Source of the DNA: Uliginosibacterium paludis
GTDB lineage: Bacteria; Pseudomonadota; Gammaproteobacteria; Burkholderiales; Rhodocyclaceae
Length of the DNA: 64,000 nt
Direction of reading: 5' to 3'
Assembly (NCBI RefSeq): GCF_039631355.1
Contig: NZ_JBDIVF010000001.1
Span: 930,001 to 994,000, forward strand
This document shows positions 56,866 to 64,000 of the stretch, piece after piece. The translations under genes were made by a program, and so were the position numbers. The notes beneath the pieces are model-generated. The model ran no database searches, was not told the origin of the DNA, and worked only from the letters and a program-made list of their open reading frames with translations. Position 1 is the first letter of the stretch, and each line of letters begins with the position of its first letter.

Positions 56866-56879
56866 TGTTATCGTTATCA
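56866..56879. promoter_or_regulatory. LacI-family operator-like site
   Basis: TGTTATCGTTATCA and its reverse complement both match the LacI/GalR-type consensus TGNAANCGNTNNCA at 8 of 9 fixed positions. Centre is 38 bases before the pectinesterase ATG at 56911, suitable for sugar-responsive control. Confidence 0.45.
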
Positions 56880-56910
56880 ACCCTTGCGGTGCAAGCCGAC
56901 CGCCCTCCTG

Positions 56911-58206
56911 ATGATGAAACCCCTCGCGCTTTTGACTGCCGCATCCCTGCTGGTGCTGGCGCTCTCCGGATGCAGCATGACCCGCCAGAAACCCGACTCG
57001 CCGCAGATGGCCCCCGGTACGGTCAGCCGCCCCGTCCTCAGTGCGGCAGAAGCCGCCCGCTTCACCCCTGAAACCTATTTCGCGCATCGCGGCAGCCTCT
57101 CCGCACCGGTGCGCGATCCCTGGAATCCCAAGCCGCTGCGGCTCGACGGCGTGAAGCCTGACTTCACCGTAGGCAGCGGCGCGCAGTTCGCCAGCGTGCA
57201 GCAGGCGGTGAATGCTGCCATCGCCAGCGGCAAGACCACGCGCCAGTACATCCATGTGGCGCCCGGCACCTACAACGGCGCGGTCTATGTGCCGATCGAC
57301 GCGCCGCCGATCACGCTCTATGGCAGCGGCCAGGCCGAGGCGGTGAAGATCCAGCTCACCCTGGACGCGCGCACGAAGCCGGCGGTCTATGTCGCTGCGG
57401 TGAATCCGGCTGGCCAGTTCAAGGCGGGGGACCCGGCCTGGACGATGTACAACACCTGCGCCACGCTGCCGGCCGACAAGGTGATCGACACGCCCTGCGC
57501 TGCGGTGATGTGGTCGCAGTCAGTCGACTTCCAGCTCGCCAACCTGTCGGTCATCAACACCCTGCTCGATACGGTGGACGCCGAAACCCACCAGGCGGTG
57601 GCGCTGCGCATTGATGGTGACCGCAGCCAGCTCGAAAACGTGCGTCTGATCAGCCGGCAGGACACTTTCCTGATCAACGTCGGCGAAGCGCCCACGGCCG
57701 CCAACAAGCTCGGCACCTATCCGACCGACCGGATCGCCCGCGCCTATGTGCGCAACAGCTATGTGGAAGGCGACATCGACTTCGTGTTCGGCCGGGCCAA
57801 CGCGGTGTTCGACGGCTGCGAGTTCCGCGCGGTGTCCACCCGCAAGAATGATCGCGCGGTGATCTTCGCGCCCGACACCGTACCGGCGTCCTCGCTCGGC
57901 TTCCTGGTGATCAACAGCCGCATCACCGGCGACAAGGGCTTCGAGGGCAGCGGCAAGGTCTATCTCGGCCGCTCCTGGGATCAGGGCGCGGGCGGCACCG
58001 GCTACCTCGTCGGCCAGTCGCCCAACGGCCAGATCGTGATCCGCGACAGCTACATCGACTCCAGCATCAAGGCCGCCACGCCCTGGGACCAGGCCGCCAC
58101 CACCAACCGGCCGCACAAGGGCAACATCGCGCCGGACCGCAATCTGGACGACCCCGCGCTCAACCGTCTGTGGGAATACAACAACTACGGACCGGGCGCC
58201 CGCTGA
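56911..58206 (+). CDS. Pectinesterase (CE8) lipoprotein
   Basis: Secreted pectin methylesterase (431 aa). Lipobox LALSGC (C21). Beta-helix CE8 domain (about 80-420): FASVQQAVNAAI, general acid D251 (SRQDTFL), nucleophile D290 (GDIDFVFG) and R354 (LGRSWDQ), all intact. Separate from the CE8 domain in the large fusion at 36256, giving two pectinesterases in the window. It interrupts the two arms of the pigment locus. Start ATG 56911 or 56914. Confidence 0.93.
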   Translation: MMKPLALLTAASLLVLALSGCSMTRQKPDSPQMAPGTVSRPVLSAAEAARFTPETYFAHRGSLSAPVRDPWNPKPLRLDGVKPDFTVGSGAQFASVQQAVNAAIASGKTTRQYIHVAPGTYNGAVYVPIDAPPITLYGSGQAEAVKIQLTLDARTKPAVYVAAVNPAGQFKAGDPAWTMYNTCATLPADKVIDTPCAAVMWSQSVDFQLANLSVINTLLDTVDAETHQAVALRIDGDRSQLENVRLISRQDTFLINVGEAPTAANKLGTYPTDRIARAYVRNSYVEGDIDFVFGRANAVFDGCEFRAVSTRKNDRAVIFAPDTVPASSLGFLVINSRITGDKGFEGSGKVYLGRSWDQGAGGTGYLVGQSPNGQIVIRDSYIDSSIKAATPWDQAATTNRPHKGNIAPDRNLDDPALNRLWEYNNYGPGAR

Positions 58207-58260
58207 AGCCCGCGCTGCATGAAAAAGGCCTCGCCGCGGCGATAATGCATTTCACTTGGG

Positions 58261-58293
58261 CCGTTCGTGGTGAGCTTGTCGAACCATGAACGG
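58261..58293. repeat. REP-like intergenic repeat with GAGCTTGTCGAA core
   Basis: CCGTTCGTGGT ... ACCATGAACGG imperfect palindrome enclosing GAGCTTGTCGAA. This core belongs to a dispersed intergenic repeat seen in many proteobacterial genomes. A related inverted core (TTCGGCAAGCTC) sits in the loop of the next hairpin. Confidence 0.6.
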
Positions 58294-58306
58294 CTTCGCA
58301 GCTCGG

Positions 58307-58356
58307 AAAAAACGCCGTCTTACCCTTCGGCAAGCTCAGGGCAAACGGCGTTTTTT
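58307..58356. terminator. Bidirectional terminator with repeat-derived loop
   Basis: 12-bp stem AAAAAACGCCGT/ACGGCGTTTTTT with a long loop holding CCCT..AGGG. T/A tracts on both sides suit the convergent pectinesterase (+) and lipoprotein (-) genes. Confidence 0.85.
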
Positions 58357-58424
58357 CTAGGCTGAACTGCATGTGTTGCCGAAGCAAGCTCTTTTCTTCA
58401 GCAAACAGATCGAACTGGATCCGC

Positions 58425-58904
58425 TTACTTGAGCTTGATCGTATAGGTGGTATCGCCCGACTTGCCGTTCTTGCCTTCCACATGAACGTCAATCTTGTAG
58501 TCACCCGCAGCAAGATTCTTCGGCAGGCTGAGCTGCACGGACGAAGTAAGTTTGTCGAAGGTGGGGGCCTGCGCCGTAATGCTTGCGTCCTGCGGCTTCC
58601 ACTCCCACTTCAGATCATCGGCATCCACATTCGTGACCACTGCGATCGTCTTCAGCGTCAGATCGGTGGTTCCTGCCGGTGCGACACAGATGCCGAAGCC
58701 ATCCGTGGTATCGACCTTGGCACCATTGCCGTCGCAGCTCAGCGATCCCTTCTCGATATTCACGGTCGTCACGGCCTTGTCGAGCGTGTGGCCGATATCA
58801 TCCAGCGAGTTGTTGTCACCGCTGCCTCCGCCACCGCCACACGCGGTCAGAAGCGTGGAAAGCAGTGCGGCAGCCACGAGGGAGAGTGTCGTCTTGCGGG
58901 TCAT
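58425..58904 (-). CDS. Small secreted lipoprotein of unknown function
   Basis: 159-aa lipoprotein: signal with lipobox LLTAC (C22), Gly-rich tether, then a probable immunoglobulin-like beta domain with two cysteines (LSCDGNG, FGICVAP) that may form a disulfide, ending in a VEGKNGKSGDTTYTIKLK strand pair. I recognise no named family. AAAGGA abuts the first ATG (58910), so the second ATG (58904) with six-base spacing is the likelier start. Confidence 0.75.
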   Translation of the reverse strand: MTRKTTLSLVAAALLSTLLTACGGGGGSGDNNSLDDIGHTLDKAVTTVNIEKGSLSCDGNGAKVDTTDGFGICVAPAGTTDLTLKTIAVVTNVDADDLKWEWKPQDASITAQAPTFDKLTSSVQLSLPKNLAAGDYKIDVHVEGKNGKSGDTTYTIKLK

Positions 58905-59115
58905 GTTCATTCCTTTGAATGCGGTCTCGATGGGAGCCTGCGGAAGCAGGCGGGCAAGTGTTTCGAGACGGATTCTAGGAAGACGGGCGCCCGCACACTG
59001 TCACGGACTGTGCCGCCGCAAGGCCCGACCGCAGTATTCACGCGGCATGTGACGCACCGACACAGATTTGCCCGTTTTTTGCGCAGGCCACCGCCGCGCC
59101 GTGCGTGTGGCGGGC

Positions 59116-60171
59116 TCAGTCCTCGCGACGCAGCCAGCGCACGCGCTGCTCGCGCGCATCAGAGGCCTGGAAGCTGGCCTTCTCGCGGGCGCGCAACTGC
59201 CCGCAGCCACCATCCACATCCTGTCCGGCAGAGTCACGCAACTTGGTCAGCACGCCGGCCTGCGTGAGACGCCGCGCGATCTCGCGCGCCTTGTCCCAGG
59301 ACGGGCGGCGATAAGGCAGGCCTTCATTGGCGTTGTAGGGAATCATGTTGAGGAGACCATACTTGCCCGCCAGCAGCCGCACGATGCCGTCCAGCTCGGC
59401 CTCGGAATCATTGATGCCTTCGAGCAGCGTCCATTGATACTGAATCGGGTAACCGGTCGCCCGCGCATAGGCCTCGGCCTGCTCGACGAGCCAGGCGGGA
59501 TCGAGACGCGGCGCACGCGGCAAGAGCTCCTCGCGCAGTTTCGCGTCGGTGGTGTGCAGCGACACCGCCAGCGCCGGCTTCACCGGGCCTTGTGGCAGAC
59601 GCTCGAAAACGCGTGCGTCACCCACGGTGGAGAAGACGAGATTCTTGTGACCGATGTCCCCGACCGTGCCGAGCAGCTCGATCGCCTCCATGACATTGTC
59701 AAGATTGTGAGAGGGCTCGCCCATGCCCATGAACACCACTTTCTTCACCGGCCGCCGCGAGCGCGCCAGCACCACCTGGGCCGCGATCTCGGCACTGCCG
59801 ACCTGACGCAGAAGCCCGTCCTGCCCGGTCATGCAGAACACGCAGCCGACCGCGCAGCCGACCTGGGTGGAGACGCAGAGCCCGTCACGCGGCAGCAGCA
59901 CGCTTTCCACCGTCTGGCCATCCACCAGGCCGACCAGCAGGCGCGCGGAGCCGTCCTCGCCCGGATGCTCGGAGCGCAGCGCCGCCAGTGCGGCGAGCTC
60001 CAGTTCCAGTGCCGGCAGCGCCCGACGCACCGCGAGCGGCAATACGTCCTCGGCCCGTTTGCGTCCGGCGGTCAGCGGCTGCGCATGCAGCCAGGCGCGC
60101 AGCACGCGGCGCACATGCTCGGGCTTGGCCCCCAGCTCTGCAAGATGATTCCGGATCTGCCCGATCTGCAT
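59116..60171 (-). CDS. RlmN/Cfr-family radical SAM RNA methyltransferase
   Basis: Radical SAM methyltransferase (351 aa). Cluster motif C-x3-C-x2-C in GCAVGCVFCMTG, then MGMGEPSHNLDN, and a C-terminal methyl-accepting cysteine in DVDGGCGQLRA. Fold and order match RlmN (23S rRNA/tRNA m2A), but the N-terminal accessory domain is short and divergent from housekeeping RlmN (about 380 aa), so a paralog is possible. It follows the pigment-arm methyltransferase gene by 15 bases and may share its transcript. Confidence 0.82.
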   Translation of the reverse strand: MQIGQIRNHLAELGAKPEHVRRVLRAWLHAQPLTAGRKRAEDVLPLAVRRALPALELELAALAALRSEHPGEDGSARLLVGLVDGQTVESVLLPRDGLCVSTQVGCAVGCVFCMTGQDGLLRQVGSAEIAAQVVLARSRRPVKKVVFMGMGEPSHNLDNVMEAIELLGTVGDIGHKNLVFSTVGDARVFERLPQGPVKPALAVSLHTTDAKLREELLPRAPRLDPAWLVEQAEAYARATGYPIQYQWTLLEGINDSEAELDGIVRLLAGKYGLLNMIPYNANEGLPYRRPSWDKAREIARRLTQAGVLTKLRDSAGQDVDGGCGQLRAREKASFQASDAREQRVRWLRRED

Positions 60172-60186
60172 GACAGTGGCAAGACC

Positions 60187-60957
60187 TCAGGCGGGCCTGG
60201 TCGCCTGGTACTCGGCCAGGATGGACATGCCACGGACATCGATGTGGCGACGCGCCATCACGAAGCCGGCTTCTTCGAGGGTGCGGACGACCTCGGCCGG
60301 CGGCACGCAGGCTTCGATGGTGTCCCAGTAGTAACGCCAGAGTCTGCTGGTGCCCCGCTTCTCGCGACCGACGACAAAGGCCAGCAAGGGCACGCAGAGT
60401 TTCATGTAGAGCTTGAGCAGAAAGCTCGCGAAGCGGGTTTCCGGCTTGGTGATCTCCAGCAGGCAGAGCTTCGCCCCCGGCTTCATGACACGGTGGAATT
60501 CGCGGAAAGCGACCGAGAGGTCACCGATGTGGCGCAAGGCGTAGCCCATCGAGAGGAAATCGAAACTCGCATCCGGAAACGGAATCGCCTCGGCCCTGCC
60601 CTCAACGAGCTGCACACCCTCCGGCAGACGGGCCTGCGCCATCATGCCCGGACTGGGATCGACACCGACCACCAGCTTCGCGTCACCGGTGATGCGTACC
60701 GCCGCGCGTGCCACCAGCCCGGTGCCGGTGCCGACGTCGCAGATCCGCATGCCGGCGCGCAGTCCGGCGCGCTCGAGCGCCTTGCCGCGATACCAGGGGC
60801 CCGAGCCGAGCCCGAGGATGCGCTCCATGCGGTCGTAATCGACCGCCGTGCTGTCGAACATGCCGCGCACGAAGCCGGCCCGCTCGCTTTCGCTGGCGTA
60901 GTAGTCAGTCAGCGGCGCATGCGGCGCATGAACCGTATCGCGTGCCGGAGCGGACAT
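60187..60957 (-). CDS. UbiE/COQ5-family C-methyltransferase
   Basis: Class I methyltransferase (256 aa): FDSTAVDYDRM near the N-terminus, motif I CDVGTGTGLVARAA, GVDPSPGMM and YALRHIGD are typical of UbiE-like enzymes. It is longer and more divergent than true UbiE and lies downstream of chorismatase, glycosyltransferase and acyltransferase genes, so a pigment-tailoring role is more likely than ubiquinone synthesis; both remain possible. Confidence 0.83.
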   Translation of the reverse strand: MSAPARDTVHAPHAPLTDYYASESERAGFVRGMFDSTAVDYDRMERILGLGSGPWYRGKALERAGLRAGMRICDVGTGTGLVARAAVRITGDAKLVVGVDPSPGMMAQARLPEGVQLVEGRAEAIPFPDASFDFLSMGYALRHIGDLSVAFREFHRVMKPGAKLCLLEITKPETRFASFLLKLYMKLCVPLLAFVVGREKRGTSRLWRYYWDTIEACVPPAEVVRTLEEAGFVMARRHIDVRGMSILAEYQATRPA

Positions 60958-60967
60958 CTCGACCTCG

Positions 60968-61729
60968 CTATCGGGAGGAAAACAGTCGGCGCGCCAGCAG
61001 CATCGGCAGGCGCAGGAAAAAGCCGCACATCAGGCGGAAGTGCATCCAGCTCAGCAGGCGGTTGTCACGCCAGTAATTGAAATGGGAGACCCCGCCCTCG
61101 GCTGCACTCAGATACTTTACCGGCGCCGGCAGATTGAGGGCGGGTACGCCCGCCCAGGCCAGACGAACGACGGCTTCCGGGTCGAAATCGAAGCGCCGCA
61201 TCCAGCGCTGGCCGTGCATCACGCGGCGCAGCGGCTCGACCGGATAGATGCGGAAACCATACAGCGAGTCGCCGATGCCTGCCCAGAGCGTTTCGAGATT
61301 CGCCCACCAGTTGGAGATGCGGCGTCCCTTCACGCGCAGCGCCGGCGCACTCGCGTCAAACACCGGCACGCCCAGCACCATCGCGGCCGGACGCTGGCGC
61401 GAGGCCTGCATGAAGGCGGGGATCAGGTCGGCCGGATGCTGACCGTCGGAATCCATGGTCAGCACATGGGTGAAGCCCGCGCGCGCGGCTTCGTCCAGCC
61501 CGTGCAGCACGGCGGCCCCCTTGCCGCGGTTCTCCGGCAGCACCAGCACGCGCAGGCCGGCGTCGGAATCCGCCATGGCCTCCACCGCTGCCGCACTGCC
61601 ATCGGTGGAGCCATCGATCACGACCCATACCGGGTTCCACTGCGCACGCGCTGCCCGCACCGTTTCAGCGAGTTTCGCGCCGGCGTTGTAGCTCGGAATC
61701 AGGACGAGATGAGTCAGGGATGCGTTCAT
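60968..61729 (-). CDS. Family 2 glycosyltransferase
   Basis: GT-A fold transferase (253 aa) with LIPSYNAG, DGSTDGS, GKGAAVLHGLDEA and the DxD-type MDSDGQHP motif, plus a C-terminal amphipathic/hydrophobic stretch that may associate with the membrane. ATG 61729 overlaps the acyltransferase stop (ATGA). Aryl-polyene and xanthomonadin loci commonly carry a GT2, so a role in forming the lipid head group is inferred. Confidence 0.88.
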   Translation of the reverse strand: MNASLTHLVLIPSYNAGAKLAETVRAARAQWNPVWVVIDGSTDGSAAAVEAMADSDAGLRVLVLPENRGKGAAVLHGLDEAARAGFTHVLTMDSDGQHPADLIPAFMQASRQRPAAMVLGVPVFDASAPALRVKGRRISNWWANLETLWAGIGDSLYGFRIYPVEPLRRVMHGQRWMRRFDFDPEAVVRLAWAGVPALNLPAPVKYLSAAEGGVSHFNYWRDNRLLSWMHFRLMCGFFLRLPMLLARRLFSSR

Positions 61730-62502
61730 GCCTTGCCCGGAGAATGCGGCAGCTGCGTCGCGAAGTAGGCTTCCAGCTCGCGCGTGGCGGCGACCGGATC
61801 GGCCGGTGCCTCGAAGCGCTGCCCGAGCCGGATGCGGAAGTGCATCGGCATGTCCGGCCGGCGCAGGATGGGCCAGCCCTTGCCGAGAAAGGCCGTGTCG
61901 GCCTCGATGATCACGGTCTGGATCGGCACGCCGGCACGGTGCGCGACATAGGCCACCCCGGCACGAAACGCGTTGAGCCGCGGTGGCGCCTCGGTGCGGG
62001 TGCCTTCGGGAAAGAGCAGCAGCTGGCCGCCGCTGCGCAGCTCCTCGACCGCCAGGTTGATCGAGCCGACGAACCAATCGTTGCGGATATAACCCGCCAG
62101 CCGCGAGCCCGCGCCCCACAGCGGATTGTCGAGCAGGCTGGCCTTGAGCACGCAGGCCACGTCGGGCAGGCGCGAAATCACCATCAGCGCGTCCAGCAGC
62201 CCCGGATGGTTGGGAGCAATGATCATCGCGCCTTCGTCGCGCAGGCGATCAAGCGCGCTCAGATCGAAGCGGGCTACGCCGATCCAGTGCAGGCACCAGA
62301 GGTAGAAGCGGAAACCGTATTCGGCCACGCCGCGGCCGATCAGCACGCCGCGCCGCCCGCGCAGCACGAAGCCGAGCGGCAAGGCGAAGGCCGTCCAGAT
62401 CAGGCAGCCGATACCGAGGCCGCCGAGGCCGAGCAGCAGTGCAAAGCGTTCATAGAGATGACGCAGGAAACGAGGCAGGTGCGAAGGATTCATGCGCCTC
62501 AA
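61726..62502 (-). CDS. PlsC-type 1-acyl-glycerol-3-phosphate acyltransferase-like
   Basis: Membrane-bound acyltransferase (258 aa): N-terminal hydrophobic helices, HX4D motif NHPGLLDA and FPEGTRTE substrate motif. Coupled by ATGA on both sides (barrel gene upstream, glycosyltransferase downstream), so part of the pigment arm operon rather than general phospholipid synthesis. Confidence 0.88.
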   Translation of the reverse strand: MRRMNPSHLPRFLRHLYERFALLLGLGGLGIGCLIWTAFALPLGFVLRGRRGVLIGRGVAEYGFRFYLWCLHWIGVARFDLSALDRLRDEGAMIIAPNHPGLLDALMVISRLPDVACVLKASLLDNPLWGAGSRLAGYIRNDWFVGSINLAVEELRSGGQLLLFPEGTRTEAPPRLNAFRAGVAYVAHRAGVPIQTVIIEADTAFLGKGWPILRRPDMPMHFRIRLGQRFEAPADPVAATRELEAYFATQLPHSPGKA

Positions 62503-63338
62503 TCATCATCGATCGTGACCATCTCGCTCGAACGGGCGAAGGTCCAGGTCAGCCCGAAGCCGGCGGTGAGGTAACTGGTCCGCCGGACCAGCGGACTGTC
62601 TTCGAACACGGCGCCGTGCAGCGAATCCCAGCGCGCATAGGCGCCGAACCAGACATCGCCGAACTGGCGCGAGACCGAGGCCAGAAACTGCATGCCGGAA
62701 TAGCCGCCACTGGCGCGGTAGGCGGGCCGGTCAGCGCGCGCCTGCGATTCGCTCACGCTGTAGAAATAGCGGTTCTGACGGCTGTCGGCAAACAGCGGGC
62801 CGGCCAGCAGGCCCAGGCGCCAGCCGTCCTTCGAGCCGTCAGCATGGCCGAGGCCGGCGATGTCGAGATTCACCCGCGGCGAGAAGGTCCAGCCTGCTGC
62901 CCGCGGATTCGAGCGCGCCTCGATGGCGCCCCGCAGCGGCATGCGCAGGTCGAGCCGGTAGCTGTCGCCGGCGCTGCGCCAGAGATTCACATCCAGCGAA
63001 GGGCCGAACTCCAGCATCGGCTTGAGATCCGGCATGCCCTCGCGTGCGCGGTTCTTGCTGCTGCGCACCGGCGGCGTGGCCCCGACGCTGAAATTCAGCT
63101 CGGTGCGATCCAGATCGAAGAGCCTGGCGCGGACGCCGTTGCGATCAGCCTTGAGCCAGTCGAGGCGATACGCGAAGTAAGGGAAAGGCAGCAGATAGTT
63201 GCGGGATTCATCCGAGCCCCGGTAATCGGGCAGGCGCACACCGCCCAGGCCGGCTCCGAGTTCCCAGCGCGGCACTTCGGTCGCCTGGGCAGGCAGTGTC
63301 GCCAGCAAGGCACAGGACAACAGGCTGCGTTTCAGCAT
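62499..63338 (-). CDS. MipA/OmpV-family outer-membrane protein
   Basis: Exported barrel protein (279 aa): signal peptide (LLSCALLATLPAQA), then WELGAGLGGVRLPDYRGSDES, the FPYFAYRLDWLKADRNG stretch and repeated amphipathic strands of the MipA/OmpV family. Possible exit route or anchor for the pigment. 7-base overlap with the chorismatase gene, ATGA with the acyltransferase. Confidence 0.87.
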   Translation of the reverse strand: MLKRSLLSCALLATLPAQATEVPRWELGAGLGGVRLPDYRGSDESRNYLLPFPYFAYRLDWLKADRNGVRARLFDLDRTELNFSVGATPPVRSSKNRAREGMPDLKPMLEFGPSLDVNLWRSAGDSYRLDLRMPLRGAIEARSNPRAAGWTFSPRVNLDIAGLGHADGSKDGWRLGLLAGPLFADSRQNRYFYSVSESQARADRPAYRASGGYSGMQFLASVSRQFGDVWFGAYARWDSLHGAVFEDSPLVRRTSYLTAGFGLTWTFARSSEMVTIDDD

Positions 63339-64000
63339 GCGGGCTCCGCATCAAGAAAACCGAAGGCTTCGATCTCGACCAGCAGCTCGGCCCGGCAGAC
63401 ATCCGCCAGCAGGAAGGAGACGTTCAGCCCCTCGCCCAGCGCGTGCTGCAGGGTCTCGCGAATCACAGGCAGATCTTCGGCATGACGCAGATAAACCTTG
63501 AGAAACAGCTTGCGCGTCTCGAAGCGGCCAAAGAAGGCATGCCGGTTGGCTTCGGCCACCACCGCATCCAGGTTGCGCAGCGTCTCGCGGGTCTGCTCGC
63601 GCACGTTTCCCAGATGCAGGCTTTCATGGCCAACGATGCTGGCCGTGCCGGAAATGAAGAGAACTTCCTCGCTCTCCAGCCGCAGCAGGCTGGCGCGCGA
63701 GAAGGTCGGCGCACGCGGGCCGTACTGCGCCGGATAGCGGTAGGCGCTGGTCTGGCGCGGATTCTCGATCGGCAGCGCCGAATGCCGGCCGGCGAGGAAG
63801 TAGACCACCAGCTCGCCTTCGGCCGAACCCAGCGCGCAGGCCGAGGGCGAGCCATCGAGCCAGGCCTGGCGCGCCGCGATGAAGGCGTCCTGGCGACCGA
63901 TGTTGAACTGGCGGTAGCGCTCCAGGCCGCCGCCGTCGATGTTGATGCCGGGCAGGTAATTCCAGCAGCGCAGCAGATGGGTAAAGCCGGTCTGCGCCTG
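63332..64000 (-). CDS. FkbO/XanB2-type chorismatase, truncated by window edge
   Basis: Chorismate-cleaving enzyme, C-terminal 222 residues; the start lies beyond base 64000. The frame is open to the edge and reads RCWNYLPGINIDGGGLERYRQ, IENPRQTSAYRYP, YGPRAPTFSRA and ISGTASIVGHES, the signature of the FkbO/Hyg5/XanB2 family (about 330-350 aa). Members hydrolyse or eliminate chorismate to 3-hydroxybenzoate, 4-hydroxybenzoate or dihydroxycyclohexadiene products. Next to pigment genes the XanB2-like role, starter supply, is most likely. Exact product cannot be read from this part. Confidence 0.85.
   Translation of the reverse strand, partial: QAQTGFTHLLRCWNYLPGINIDGGGLERYRQFNIGRQDAFIAARQAWLDGSPSACALGSAEGELVVYFLAGRHSALPIENPRQTSAYRYPAQYGPRAPTFSRASLLRLESEEVLFISGTASIVGHESLHLGNVREQTRETLRNLDAVVAEANRHAFFGRFETRKLFLKVYLRHAEDLPVIRETLQHALGEGLNVSFLLADVCRAELLVEIEAFGFLDAEPAC

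Noticed and set aside
59068..61080. 670-codon plus-strand frame over the RlmN-like and UbiE-like genes
   Set aside because: Opposite strand to two genes with intact catalytic motifs; shadow frame.

Overview
The window is a GC-rich piece of a betaproteobacterial chromosome. The best fit is a Rhodocyclales-like, Azoarcus/Uliginosibacterium-type organism. This is inferred from gene content: rsmB-DUF4390-ntrYX, a proteobacterial-type gshA, ribBX, a regulatory PTS with hprK, metXW, an aryl-polyene/xanthomonadin-type pigment locus and secreted pectinases. Genes are densely packed, with many ATGA/GTGA overlaps. I saw no insertion sequences, phage genes, CRISPR arrays, tRNAs or rRNAs.

Layout. 1-11081 (+): the 3' part of ppc, a lone PilT-like ATPase, rsmB-DUF4390-ntrY-ntrX, then ttcA with an overlapping cyclase-like/FHA protein. 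11192-16809 (-): recA-recX-lptB-rpoN-hpf-ptsN-hprK. This joins the SOS recombination pair to the classic rpoN/PTS-Ntr cluster, and recA has a LexA-box promoter. 17057-22362 (+): an RND efflux adaptor and pump, then a NYN-LOTUS protein. 22342-27049 (-): ribBX-ribH-nusB-thiL-pgpA-HD hydrolase-cinA. 27433-35481 (+): gshA-gshB, an M48-like protein without its zinc motif, apbE, the EIIA-HPr-EI phosphorelay, and metX-metW behind a SAM-II riboswitch with an intrinsic terminator. 36256-39810 (+): a trimodular pectate lyase-pectinesterase lipoprotein. 39962-44833: a NrdG-like radical SAM enzyme, ampG, a SMUG1-type uracil-DNA glycosylase, a MliC-like protein, an orphan outer-membrane barrel and hpt.

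44953-56802 (+) is an aryl-polyene core: ACP, starter ligase, two hotdog dehydratases, acyltransferase, LolA-like carrier, MMPL exporter, hydrolase, deacetylase-like protein, methyltransferase, ketosynthase, chain-length-factor-like partner and ketoreductase. After a pectinesterase, a small lipoprotein and an RlmN-family enzyme, a converging minus-strand operon (60187 to the right edge) carries a methyltransferase, GT2 glycosyltransferase, PlsC-type acyltransferase, MipA-type barrel and an FkbO/XanB2-type chorismatase that is cut by the window end. The chorismatase could supply hydroxybenzoate as the polyene starter, so I read the two arms as one split xanthomonadin-like pathway.

Themes that link genes: HprK (11192-12139) has its predicted substrate HPr (Ser46 present) at 32178-32447. 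PtsN, EIIA, HPr and EI are present without any sugar permease, which suggests a regulatory PTS. The two pectinase loci (36256 and 56911) both encode lipoproteins and both have operator-like inverted repeats upstream.
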